From NCBI RefSeq assembly GCF_004118265.1, contig NZ_SDHW01000003.1:434001-498000 (forward strand): a DNA stretch of 64,000 bases, read 5' to 3'. A model generated the notes under the pieces. It saw only the letters and a list, made by a program, of their open reading frames with translations. It was not told the origin of the DNA and did no database searches. Shown piece after piece: positions 33,277 through 40,811 of this stretch. This DNA comes from Lacibacter luteus (GTDB taxonomy: Bacteria; Bacteroidota; Bacteroidia; Chitinophagales; Chitinophagaceae). How positions within the stretch are numbered: position 1 is the first letter of the stretch; each line of letters begins with the position of its first letter. The position numbers and the translations under genes were made by a program.

Positions 33277-33768
33277 ATGATGTACCTGTTGTTTAAAATA
33301 ATTCACCTGCTGGCCGTTGTAGCCTTTTTGGGAAACATCGTTATTGGATTGTTCTGGATGAAGTGGGCTTATCGAACTGCAAATACCGGTTATCTGCAGC
33401 ATACAGTAAACGGTATAATTGCAGCTGATAGAATCTTTACGCTTCCCGGTGTTGTTGTAATTACAATTGCGGGCATCATGGCTGCAGTAAAAGGAGGCAT
33501 TCCTATGTTGAGCACCGGTTGGATATTCTGGTCGATCGTTTTGTTTACCTTATCAGGAATCATCTTTATGGCAAAGGTTGGGCCGTTGCAAACCAAAATG
33601 AAAAACTACCTCACACAAAGCATCAGTAACAATAGTTACACAAACGATGAGTTTAAAAAACTGATGAAGCAATGGGAGTTCTGGGGCTTGTTATCGGTGC
33701 TGACACCATTGCTTGCATTTTTATTTATGATTTTAAAATGGCCATTGTTAAGTCCTTTGGCTGCATAA
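33277..33768 (+). CDS. DUF2269-like integral membrane protein
   Basis: This 163-residue protein has four predicted helices (about 5-25, 45-67, 77-98, 135-158) and a short basic loop. The start MMYLLFKIIHLLAVVAFLGNIVIG resembles the DUF2269 family of predicted membrane proteins, whose function is unknown. It begins 10 bases after the receptor gene stop, so the two are co-transcribed. Two adjacent ATG codons (33277, 33280) are possible starts. Confidence 0.7.
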   Translation: MMYLLFKIIHLLAVVAFLGNIVIGLFWMKWAYRTANTGYLQHTVNGIIAADRIFTLPGVVVITIAGIMAAVKGGIPMLSTGWIFWSIVLFTLSGIIFMAKVGPLQTKMKNYLTQSISNNSYTNDEFKKLMKQWEFWGLLSVLTPLLAFLFMILKWPLLSPLAA

Positions 33769-33801
33769 AATAAATTTCATTACCATTCAACTTTATCTAA
33801 C

Positions 33802-34101
33802 ATGAGTAACTTTCAACGCATCTCCGATGCAAACGACGACAAAGACAAAAAACTGTGGGAGCTTGCACAAAAGCGGGTTGCCTTCAAACGTCATCTTGTA
33901 ACCTATGTAATTGTAAATGCATTTTTATGGGCAATGTGGGCTATCAATGGCCCCTCTAATTATCATGGTCGCATACCCTGGCCTTTATGGTCAACGATCG
34001 GTTGGGGAATAGGGCTGGCCTTTCATTTTGCCGGCGCTTATATTACTACGGGCGAAAACAGTGTAGAGCGGGAATATGATAAACTGAAAAACAAACAATA
34101 A
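33802..34101 (+). CDS. 2TM domain-containing protein
   Basis: This 99-residue protein of the 2TM family has a charged N-terminus (about 1-30, DKDKKLWELAQKRVAFKRHL), two transmembrane helices (about 33-48 and 62-80), and a basic/acidic tail. These domains occur across Bacteroidota beside LytTR kinases or alone, and may anchor or sense; none is proven. It is the third gene of the receptor-led run, 33 bases after its neighbour. Confidence 0.8.
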   Translation: MSNFQRISDANDDKDKKLWELAQKRVAFKRHLVTYVIVNAFLWAMWAINGPSNYHGRIPWPLWSTIGWGIGLAFHFAGAYITTGENSVEREYDKLKNKQ

Positions 34102-34125
34102 ACTTTCATCATCAAAACAAAACAC

Positions 34126-34764
34126 ATGAAGAAGATACTTCTTGCGATCCTTTTTGTAAACATCGTTTTTGCTGTAAGTGCACAAAGCGAACGCTATACC
34201 GGTGCTATGGCAAAAAATCTGCAGGCAATGGGCGAAGCAAAAACTGCCGATGCTATGCTCGATGTGGTAAATGCATTTGAACGTATTGGCAATGCAGAAA
34301 AAACACAATGGTTACCTTATTACTATGCAGCAGTTGCACAGGTGTGGCATGCGTTTATGGTAAACGATCCCAAACAAAACGATGTGCTGGGCGATAAAGC
34401 AACTGCGTTTCTTGCCAAAGCAGAAGAGCTGGAAAAAAACAATTCGGAAATAGCGTTGGTAAAAGCAATGATCGCTACTGTAAAAATGATGGTTGACCCG
34501 ATGAGCCGTTACATGCAGTACGGTGCAATCATTGCAGAGAACACCGCATTATCGAAAAAGCTTGATCCGAACAACCCACGCCCTTATATGTGGGAGGCAC
34601 AAGGCATCAGTCGTACTCCAGAACAATTTGGTGGTGGTTGTGGAAATGCAAAACCGGTGTTTGAAGAAGCAACCAAACGATTCGAAACATTTAAACCTGC
34701 ATCAGTACTTCATCCTAATTGGGGTAAAGAGCAAAATGCCCAGGCATACGCTGCGTGTAAATAA
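34126..34764 (+). CDS. Exported helical-repeat protein, unknown function
   Basis: This 212-residue exported protein has the signal peptide MKKILLAILFVNIVFAVSAQ. The mature part is almost wholly helical, with Ala-rich segments such as TAFLAKAEELEKNNSEIALVKAMIA resembling TPR units. A conserved-looking FGGGCGNAKPVFEEA near the end contains the only mature cysteine other than a C-terminal AACK. I recall similar Bacteroidota proteins annotated only as hypothetical. It closes the run that begins with the TonB-dependent receptor, and a hairpin follows. Confidence 0.75.
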   Translation: MKKILLAILFVNIVFAVSAQSERYTGAMAKNLQAMGEAKTADAMLDVVNAFERIGNAEKTQWLPYYYAAVAQVWHAFMVNDPKQNDVLGDKATAFLAKAEELEKNNSEIALVKAMIATVKMMVDPMSRYMQYGAIIAENTALSKKLDPNNPRPYMWEAQGISRTPEQFGGGCGNAKPVFEEATKRFETFKPASVLHPNWGKEQNAQAYAACK

Positions 34765-34771
34765 TGTGTAT

Positions 34772-34799
34772 TAGTCCCGGAGGTTACACTTCGGGACTA
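34772..34799 (+). terminator. Hairpin after the receptor-led gene run
   Basis: An 8-bp stem TAGTCCCG / CGGGACTA with a 12-base loop is followed by TCTTATTTTTG. Its core matches the hairpin at 8032-8059. It may be the terminator of this run. Confidence 0.6.
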
Positions 34800-34828
34800 T
34801 CTTATTTTTGAAGTTTAAACAACAGTAC

Positions 34829-35416
34829 ATGGAGCAACAAGACTTTTCAGCAAAAGACAGTCTGCAACTGATCGAATCCATGATCAGCAAAGCACAAAAC
34901 CGTTTTAACGAAAACGGTCATCTGTATTTATTATGGGGCTGGGTGGTTTTGCTTTGCAGTATTGTAAGTTTTGTTTCCATTTACTTTTTCTCAAATTTTA
35001 AAAACCTGATGTTCATCTGGATGCTTACGATTCCAACAGTCGTTTACCAGATGATCTATCTTGCCCGTAAAAAAAAGAGTGAAGGAGTACGTACCTACAC
35101 CGATGAGATCACCAATTTTGTTTGGGTTGTATTTGTAGTAATGGGTTTTCTTGTTGGCATCATCATCGGCAGGAGTGGTCACCCGGAATTGTTTAATCCG
35201 CTTATACTGATGCTTTATGGAATGCCCACTTTTTTATCGGGTGTAATTTTAAAGTTTATGCCGTTACGTTTAGGCGCCATCAGTTGCTGGGTACTTGCAC
35301 TGTGTTCTGTTTTTATTCCATATGAGTTTTCTTTTTTATTATTGGCATTGGCAGTAATAACAACCTGGATCGTTCCGGGTTATTTACTTCGTTTACGTTT
35401 TAAAACCCAGTCTTGA
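34829..35416 (+). CDS. Membrane protein A of a tandem paralogous pair
   Basis: This 195-residue membrane protein of unknown function begins MEQQDFSAKDSLQLIESMISKAQ, an amphipathic cytoplasmic helix, followed by five to six transmembrane helices. It is clearly homologous to the next gene: SLQLIxxMISxAxNxF at the start, LWGxVxxxCSIVxF in the first helix, and YGxPTxxxG, ISCWVLALCS and TTWIVPGYLLR near the end. The two are 4 bases apart and are followed by a winged-helix regulator, so the three genes act as one unit. The N-terminal helix shared by both could be a docking site. Confidence 0.8.
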   Translation: MEQQDFSAKDSLQLIESMISKAQNRFNENGHLYLLWGWVVLLCSIVSFVSIYFFSNFKNLMFIWMLTIPTVVYQMIYLARKKKSEGVRTYTDEITNFVWVVFVVMGFLVGIIIGRSGHPELFNPLILMLYGMPTFLSGVILKFMPLRLGAISCWVLALCSVFIPYEFSFLLLALAVITTWIVPGYLLRLRFKTQS

Positions 35417-35420
35417 TTTT

Positions 35421-36080
35421 ATGGAAGAGAAACAATTAACAGAACAGGAAAGCCTGCAGCTGATTCAGCAAATGATCAGCCGTGCAAAAAACAATTTTGT
35501 TGATACCGGCATTGGCCCTATTCTCTGGGGTGCTGTTATCAGCTTTTGCAGCATCGTTCAGTTTCTGATCATCCATTTTCAATGGCACTTGCCGTTTGAT
35601 GTGTGGATACTTGCATTGGCAGCCATTATTCCCCAAATATTTATTTCTGTGCGTGAACGTAGAGAACGTAAAGCAAAAGGCTGGGATGATGATATTATGA
35701 GTTATGTATGGCTATGCTTTGGTATTGGCGTGTTCATCGTCAACTTTTTGAACAATGTGGCAGCCGATGCAGTTAATCCATTGCTGAACGATTACCGTGA
35801 GATAACAGGCAAAGAAAATATTCCCAATTTCTGGACATACGGGTCTTCTTATTTATTGTTTGTGTACGGTTACCCAACCATTGTTACGGGTGCTGCACGA
35901 AAGTTTAAATTGATGACAGTTGGTGGAATTGTTTGTTGGGTAAGTGCATTAATAAGTGCGTTCACCATTACCAAGTTCGACTTTCTGCTGATGGCTGTTT
36001 CTGCTGCTTTGGCCTGGTTGATACCCGGCATTGTGTTACGATCAAACTATTTGAAGGGAAAGAACGAACAGCATGTTTAA
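35421..36080 (+). CDS. Membrane protein B of a tandem paralogous pair
   Basis: This is the second copy of the family, 219 residues, starting MEEKQLTEQESLQLIQQMISRAK. The five to six helices align with those of the upstream gene, but a longer outer loop of about 25 residues (NNVAADAVNPLLNDYREITGKEN) separates the third and fourth helices. The stop codon overlaps the start of the winged-helix gene by 8 bases, which suggests coupled translation. No known transporter or enzyme motif is present. Confidence 0.8.
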   Translation: MEEKQLTEQESLQLIQQMISRAKNNFVDTGIGPILWGAVISFCSIVQFLIIHFQWHLPFDVWILALAAIIPQIFISVRERRERKAKGWDDDIMSYVWLCFGIGVFIVNFLNNVAADAVNPLLNDYREITGKENIPNFWTYGSSYLLFVYGYPTIVTGAARKFKLMTVGGIVCWVSALISAFTITKFDFLLMAVSAALAWLIPGIVLRSNYLKGKNEQHV

Positions 36081-36357
36081 AGATCTTGATCCCATATTAC
36101 ATTCGCAATTACGGCTTGCCGTTATGAGCCTGCTTATTGGTGTAAAGGAAGCGGAGTTTACATTCATTAAAGAAAAAACCGGTTCTACAGCAGGTAACCT
36201 CAGTGTGCAGATAAGCAAACTGAAGGACGCCGGTTATGTTGATGTGCTGAAGCAATTTAAAGACAACTATCCGCAAACGATCTGCAAAATTACTCCGCAA
36301 GGTGTTACCGCTTTTGAAACCTATGTAAAAGCCTTGCAAACTTATTTGCCTAAATAA
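36073..36357 (+). CDS. Winged-helix transcriptional regulator
   Basis: This 94-residue DNA-binding protein is of the small winged-helix (HTH_34-like, MarR/ArsR superfamily) class. The recognition region reads FIKEKTGSTAGNLSVQISKLKDAGYVDV, with the wing in TICKITPQGVTAFETYV. It has no ligand or metal site, so it may respond to a partner. It overlaps the upstream membrane protein gene by 8 bases and probably controls this operon or takes a signal from its two membrane proteins. An ABC transporter operon starts 57 bases downstream and is a possible target. Confidence 0.85.
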   Translation: MFKDLDPILHSQLRLAVMSLLIGVKEAEFTFIKEKTGSTAGNLSVQISKLKDAGYVDVLKQFKDNYPQTICKITPQGVTAFETYVKALQTYLPK

Positions 36358-36414
36358 GTTTTCGGTTTTATCTACCCTTATCTTTACTTACGTATTGTTA
36401 CAGCAGTAATAATT

Positions 36415-37350
36415 ATGGAAGCAATTATTAAGGTTAGCCATCTTACAAAAACATTTCGTGAATTAACCGCAGTTAACGATCTCTCCTTTACCGTACAAAA
36501 AGGCGATGTATATGGTTTCCTCGGGCAAAATGGTGCAGGTAAATCAACCAGCATCCGCATGCTTTTAACTTTAATACAACCTACCAGTGGCAGCATTGAA
36601 GTTTTTGGTTACAATCTGCAACATCACCGAAAAGAAATCCTGCGCAATACGGGTGCAGTTATTGAACGGCCCGATCTTTACAAATATTTATCGGCTTACG
36701 AAACGCTTCAGTTGTTTGCAGCCATGAGCAGTGTTAAACTCACAAGGCAGCAGTATATGGATCAGCTGGAGCTTGTAGGTTTGGCGCAACGTGCCAACAG
36801 CAAAGTGCGTACGTTTTCGCAGGGTATGAAACAGCGCTTAGGCATTGCCGTTGCATTGGTACATAATCCTGAGCTGATTGTATTGGATGAACCAACGAAT
36901 GGTCTCGATCCGCAGGGTATTGCCGATATGCGTAATTTAATTTTGATGCTGCGGGAAAAGATGAAGAAAACGGTGTTGGTGTCGTCGCATTTGTTGAGCG
37001 AAGTGGAGCAGATCGCTAACCGTATGCTCATTATTGATAAAGGAAAAAAGCTGGTGGAAGGAACAGTGAGCGAATTATTTCACCCGGATGATACGGTGGT
37101 ATTGATCGAAACAACCAATCAGCCGGCCTGCGAAGAATTGCTGCGCAACAGTAACTATGCAACACAGTTAATAGGTATTGATGCAGCCGGTATTGAGTTG
37201 AAGTTGCGGAAAGAAGAAGTGCCCGTGTTAACAAAGATGTTGATCGAAAACAACATCAGCATTCTGGGTATTCATGCATGCCACTCACTGGAAGATTATT
37301 TTTTAAAGATCACAACAGCCAATCAACATGTGGAGCCTTTTAAAAATTGA
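36415..37350 (+). CDS. ABC transporter ATP-binding protein
   Basis: This is the ATPase of an ABC-2 type exporter. In 311 residues it shows Walker A (GQNGAGKST, about 40-48), Q-loop region, signature FSQGMKQRLG, Walker B LIVLDEPTNGLDPQG and the switch histidine in VSSHLLSE. The C-terminal 90 residues form the extra domain seen in CcmA/NatA-like exporters. It overlaps the permease gene by 23 bases. No substrate can be fixed, though the downstream LolA-like gene suggests an envelope task. Confidence 0.94.
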   Translation: MEAIIKVSHLTKTFRELTAVNDLSFTVQKGDVYGFLGQNGAGKSTSIRMLLTLIQPTSGSIEVFGYNLQHHRKEILRNTGAVIERPDLYKYLSAYETLQLFAAMSSVKLTRQQYMDQLELVGLAQRANSKVRTFSQGMKQRLGIAVALVHNPELIVLDEPTNGLDPQGIADMRNLILMLREKMKKTVLVSSHLLSEVEQIANRMLIIDKGKKLVEGTVSELFHPDDTVVLIETTNQPACEELLRNSNYATQLIGIDAAGIELKLRKEEVPVLTKMLIENNISILGIHACHSLEDYFLKITTANQHVEPFKN

Positions 37351-38203
37351 ATTGTTTAAAGTGTTTAAACGTCCACGTACTTACATTGCGTTTATTGCAG
37401 TGTGGGCAATTGTGTCGTTAATTCAACTGGCAATTTATGTTGACGGGCCAAAGTACATGGATTTTGTTTTGCGTGATGTGAAAGAAAGTTTTGATGTAAT
37501 TGGTGATCCGCTCAATGGTTATTTTGTTTGCTTTGTTATTTTACAAACCTTGTTGATACATGTGCCGTTGCTGGTAGCATTGGTAAGTGCCGATATGGTT
37601 GCAGGCGAAGCAAACATGGGCACGTTGCGTTTACTCATCAGTAAACCGGTAAGCCGTACAAAATTATTGCTGAGTAAATTTTTTGCATCGGCAATTTATG
37701 CCATCATACTGCTGATATGGATTGCCATCCTTGGTTTGTTTTTATCAATGGTAGTTTTTGGAACAGACGGATTGATCAATGCCAAGAGTTATGAGATAAT
37801 TATTCTTAATGGTAATGATGTTTTCTGGCGCTATCTCTGTGCATTTGGTTTCGCAGCGCTGGCTTTAATCACTGTTTCATCGCTCGGTTTTTTCTTTTCC
37901 ATATTTGCCGAAAACTCATTAGGACCAATTGTTGCAACCATGAGTGTGATTATTGTGTTTACAATTTTAACAACGCTAGATATTCCGTTGTTTCAAAGTG
38001 TAAAGGATTTTTTCTTTACCACGCACATGATTGGCTGGAAAGGGTTTTTTGAAATGAAGACGGATGCAGAAGGAATGTCGATACCGGGCACCATCCGTAA
38101 CCTGCCGGCTGTATTACGAAGTGCAGGCATCCTTTTACTGCACATTCTCATCTTTACAGGGTCGGCTATTTTTATTTTTAACCGTAAAGACGTGTTAAGT
38201 TAA
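37328..38203 (+). CDS. ABC-2 type transporter permease
   Basis: This inner-membrane permease of 291 residues has six predicted helices. It begins LKIELFKVFKRPRTYIAFIAVWAIVSLIQ, then has a helix at about 58-80, the conserved coupling stretch AGEANMGTLRLLISKPVSRTKLLLSKFFA, and four more helices to the end. It partners with the ATPase it overlaps. ABC-2 permeases with this N-terminal Lys-rich motif are widespread in Bacteroidota with unknown cargo. Confidence 0.9.
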   Translation: MWSLLKIELFKVFKRPRTYIAFIAVWAIVSLIQLAIYVDGPKYMDFVLRDVKESFDVIGDPLNGYFVCFVILQTLLIHVPLLVALVSADMVAGEANMGTLRLLISKPVSRTKLLLSKFFASAIYAIILLIWIAILGLFLSMVVFGTDGLINAKSYEIIILNGNDVFWRYLCAFGFAALALITVSSLGFFFSIFAENSLGPIVATMSVIIVFTILTTLDIPLFQSVKDFFFTTHMIGWKGFFEMKTDAEGMSIPGTIRNLPAVLRSAGILLLHILIFTGSAIFIFNRKDVLS

Positions 38204-38221
38204 TAGTTAAACACAATCTGC

Positions 38222-38947
38222 ATGACAATATTCAGCAAACATAAAAACAAGGCGAACGTATTACCGGTTATGCTGGTTCTTACCTCTTACTTCTTACTTC
38301 TTACCTCATTCAACAAAGAGCTTACTGCCGATGAACTGGTGAAGAAAGTAAAAGCAAAAATGGATAAGGTGAACGATTATGTAGCTACCGGCAAAATGAA
38401 AACCGATGTGGTATTTATTAAAGCCCCTGTTGCAAACATAAAATCGTATTACAAAAAGCCGAACAGGTTTGCCATTAAACGGGATGGGGGAGTATCGTTA
38501 TTACCCAAAGGCGGTGTAAGTGTAAACGTAAGTTCGTTGTTGTTAACCGATGAGTACACGGCTATTGATGCCGGTAAAACAACGCTGGGTACAACTGCAG
38601 TACGCATCATTAAATTATTGCCGTTGAGTGAGAAGAGTGATGTGGTATTAACTACAATGTATATTGATGAAGCTAATCTGCTTATTCGTAAAGCAAGTAC
38701 CACTACAAAAGAAAACGGCACCTACGATATGGAAATGCAGTTTGGTAAATATGCCGATTGGGGCTTACCCGACAAAGTGGTCTTTTCTTTTAACACGAAA
38801 GATTATAAACTGCCTAAAGGAATTACATTGGAGTACGACGATGGCAGCAAAAAGCCCGAACTGCCTAAAAACAAAAAAGGAAAAGTTGAAATAACTTACA
38901 GTTCGTATGTAATAAACAAAGGCGTTACCGATGCTATGTTGAAATAG
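38222..38947 (+). CDS. LolA-like outer-membrane lipoprotein-sorting protein
   Basis: This periplasmic protein of the LolA/LolB-like fold carries lipids or lipoprotein tails in a hydrophobic half-barrel. The 241 residues have a basic N-terminus, a hydrophobic stretch (VLPVMLVLTSYFLLLTSF), then the family opening LTADELVKKVKAKMDKVNDYVATGKM. Strands with NIKSYYKKPNRFAIKRDGG and a late acidic/Lys region (DDGSKKPELPKNKKGK) follow. The hydrophobic part is encoded by a heptamer repeat (38280-38307), so the signal peptide itself is made of repeat DNA. It starts 18 bases after the ABC permease stop. The two could form a lipid-export system, by inference. Confidence 0.8.
   Translation: MTIFSKHKNKANVLPVMLVLTSYFLLLTSFNKELTADELVKKVKAKMDKVNDYVATGKMKTDVVFIKAPVANIKSYYKKPNRFAIKRDGGVSLLPKGGVSVNVSSLLLTDEYTAIDAGKTTLGTTAVRIIKLLPLSEKSDVVLTTMYIDEANLLIRKASTTTKENGTYDMEMQFGKYADWGLPDKVVFSFNTKDYKLPKGITLEYDDGSKKPELPKNKKGKVEITYSSYVINKGVTDAMLK
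38261..38307 (+). repeat. Heptamer array inside the LolA-like coding region
   Basis: Four exact-phase heptamers TTACCTC, TTACTTC, TTACTTC, TTACCTC fill 38280-38307, preceded by TTACCGG and TTATGCT at 38261-38274 with a 5-base offset. The array encodes the hydrophobic core of the signal peptide. Seven is not a multiple of three, so a change of one unit would shift the reading frame. Confidence 0.85.
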
Positions 38948-38952
38948 AAAAG

Positions 38953-39026
38953 TTGCCGGTTACAGGTTACCGGTTCCTTGTCTCTTGTTCCTTGAGCCTT
39001 GTATTTTGTTTTTTGGATTTTCCTCC
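38953..39026. repeat. Heptamer word array between LolA-like gene and pdxA
   Basis: Successive heptamers are TTGCCGG, TTACAGG, TTACCGG, then (after TTCC) TTGTCTC, TTGTTCC, TTGAGCC, TTGTATT, TTGTTTT, TTGGATT, TTCCTCC. Ten units share the opening TT. The array starts 5 bases after one stop codon and ends 3 bases before the other, so it is the whole gap between two convergent genes. Confidence 0.85.
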
Positions 39027-39029
39027 CTG

Positions 39030-40121
39030 TTATTCTTCCGTAAGCTTTTCATCTACAGCTCTTGCCAGCATTGCAGCACTCATTTTACGCATTGGGTTTT
39101 TGCGTGCATCTGCATAACCAAGCCGGCTGCGGAATATATCGATAGCAGTAAACAATGCAGCTCTTGTACTCGACTCGTCTGCTTTTCCTTTTCCTGCAAT
39201 ATCAAACGCAGTTCCATGATCGGGGCTGGTGCGGATGCCGCTTAAACCTGCGGTGTAGTTTACACCTTCGCCAATGGCGAGCGATTTAAAAGGTATTAAG
39301 CCCTGGTCGTGGTACATCGCCAACACTGCATCAAATTTTTCGTATTGTCCTCTTGCGAAAAATGCATCGGAACTATATGGGCCAAAACAAAACACATCGT
39401 TCTGTTTTGCTTCTTTAATTGCTGGTTGAATTATTTCTGCTTCTTCTTTACCAATCAATCCTTCATCGCCTGCATGCGGGTTTAAACCCAGCACTGCAAT
39501 TTTTGGTTTTGTAATGCCGAAATCTTTTTTCAGCGACTGGTTCATGATCTTCAGCTTACTTACAATACCCTGTTTGGTAATATGCGCAGCAACTTCTGCA
39601 ACAGGTATGTGTTCGGTAACCAATGCAACTTTAATATTATCGGCCACCATAAACATCACCACATCGTTTGCTTCAAAGGCAGCTTTTAAATAAGGCGTAT
39701 GCCCTGTGTATGGAAAGCTTTCGGACTGTACATTTTTTTTATGAATTGGAGCAGTAACCAATGCATCAATGTTTCCATCTTTCAAAGCCTGTACAGCATC
39801 GCTCAACGATTTAATGGCATAAGCTCCGCCTTCGTTGTTTATCTGGCCGGGTTGAATGTTTACTTCTTCTTCCCAACTGCTGAACACATTTACCGTTTTT
39901 TGGCTCAGACGTTCAAAATCTTTTATTGCCTGATAGCTGAAGTTACCTTCTGTTGCCAGTTTTTTATAAAAGTTAATGCTCTTGTTCGATGCAAATACAA
40001 CCGGTATGCACAGGTCGGTAATGCGGCTGTCGTTAAGCGCTTTAATGGTTACTTCGAGGCCAATTCCGTTTAAATCGCCGGAGGTAAATCCGATAACCGG
40101 TTTTTGTTCAGCTTGGTTCAT
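39030..40121 (-). CDS. pdxA: 4-hydroxythreonine-4-phosphate dehydrogenase
   Basis: PdxA oxidises 4-phosphohydroxy-L-threonine with NAD in the DXP-dependent vitamin B6 pathway, whose other branch uses the product of dxs found at 9.7 kb. The 363 residues carry FTSGDLNGIGLEV at the start, LVTAPIHKKNVQ, YTGHTPYLKAAF (first metal His), VLGLNPHAGDEG, MYHDQGLIPFKSLA (second) and IRTSPDHGTAFDIAGKG (third). Length and motif order are normal. A perfect promoter element lies just upstream. Other pdx genes are not in the window. Confidence 0.95.
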   Translation of the reverse strand: MNQAEQKPVIGFTSGDLNGIGLEVTIKALNDSRITDLCIPVVFASNKSINFYKKLATEGNFSYQAIKDFERLSQKTVNVFSSWEEEVNIQPGQINNEGGAYAIKSLSDAVQALKDGNIDALVTAPIHKKNVQSESFPYTGHTPYLKAAFEANDVVMFMVADNIKVALVTEHIPVAEVAAHITKQGIVSKLKIMNQSLKKDFGITKPKIAVLGLNPHAGDEGLIGKEEAEIIQPAIKEAKQNDVFCFGPYSSDAFFARGQYEKFDAVLAMYHDQGLIPFKSLAIGEGVNYTAGLSGIRTSPDHGTAFDIAGKGKADESSTRAALFTAIDIFRSRLGYADARKNPMRKMSAAMLARAVDEKLTEE

Positions 40122-40138
40122 GGTTTAAAAATTACCAG

Positions 40139-40146
40139 CAAATGTA
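40139..40146 (-). promoter_or_regulatory. Bacteroidota -7 promoter element (TACATTTG) for pdxA
   Basis: On the minus strand a perfect TAnnTTTG match ends 17 bases before the pdxA ATG. No TTTG at -33 is seen. Confidence 0.5.
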
Positions 40147-40348
40147 CTGGTTTGTTTATTTACTGTTATTACGTAAGCATTTGAATGTCATTGATGCATT
40201 TTTTCCCATACAGGGAATTATCTATTGCTGTTGCGGAAATTACGGCATTTCAATGGTAAAAAAAGATTGCGTAATAAGTGGAAATTCATGACCGAAAATT
40301 ATGAGTTGCGTTTGAGGGACTGTATTTTGCATTCAAATCTTGATCCCC

Positions 40349-40750
40349 ATGAAAGCAATAATCATTGGCACAGCGCTAATGCTGTCTTCAGCACTTTCTA
40401 CAGAGGCCTCTAATGGCGTATCATCTGGCAAAACTGTAATGGTTAAGCCAGTTGCAGCACAACAGGAAATTGGTTATTTCCGTATTCACAGAATGGCAAA
40501 CGATGTTTCGCTCAGCTGGGTAGTTTCAAATCCTGCCGAAGTTGAATGCTTTAGCATTGAACGTTCCTTTGATGGTGTTAATTTCTACGAAATTGATGCT
40601 GTTGGATGTGATGGCGCAGCCACTCAAAAATACAGAGATAATAGCGTGTTTCCGGGTTATCTGTACTACCGTATTAAAGTAAAAAACGCCGATGGAACAT
40701 CGGTTACTTCTGCAACTGAAATGATTCGCATCGTTAGTCGCAGAGGTTAA
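40349..40750 (+). CDS. Small exported protein, one fibronectin-like module
   Basis: This 133-residue exported protein has the signal peptide MKAIIIGTALMLSSALSTEA. The rest is a single module, YFRIHRMANDVSLSWVVSN...ECFSIERSFDGVNFYEI...YLYYRIKVKNADG, matching the fibronectin-like module that precedes the sorting domain in the T9SS proteins at 29.2 kb and in the next gene. No sorting domain is present, so it should stay in the periplasm or leave by another way. The start is the ATG; an in-frame TTG lies 9 bases earlier. A terminator separates it from the next gene. Confidence 0.75.
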   Translation: MKAIIIGTALMLSSALSTEASNGVSSGKTVMVKPVAAQQEIGYFRIHRMANDVSLSWVVSNPAEVECFSIERSFDGVNFYEIDAVGCDGAATQKYRDNSVFPGYLYYRIKVKNADGTSVTSATEMIRIVSRRG

Positions 40751-40757
40751 AAAATCT

Positions 40758-40786
40758 AAAGCTGCACAACATCGTTGTGCAGCTTT
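40758..40786 (+). terminator. Intrinsic terminator
   Basis: A perfect 13-bp stem AAAGCTGCACAAC / GTTGTGCAGCTTT with a 3-base loop is followed by TCTTTC, 7 bases after the stop codon. Confidence 0.9.
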
Positions 40787-40811
40787 TCTTTCATTTTTTA
40801 ATCCATTCTCT

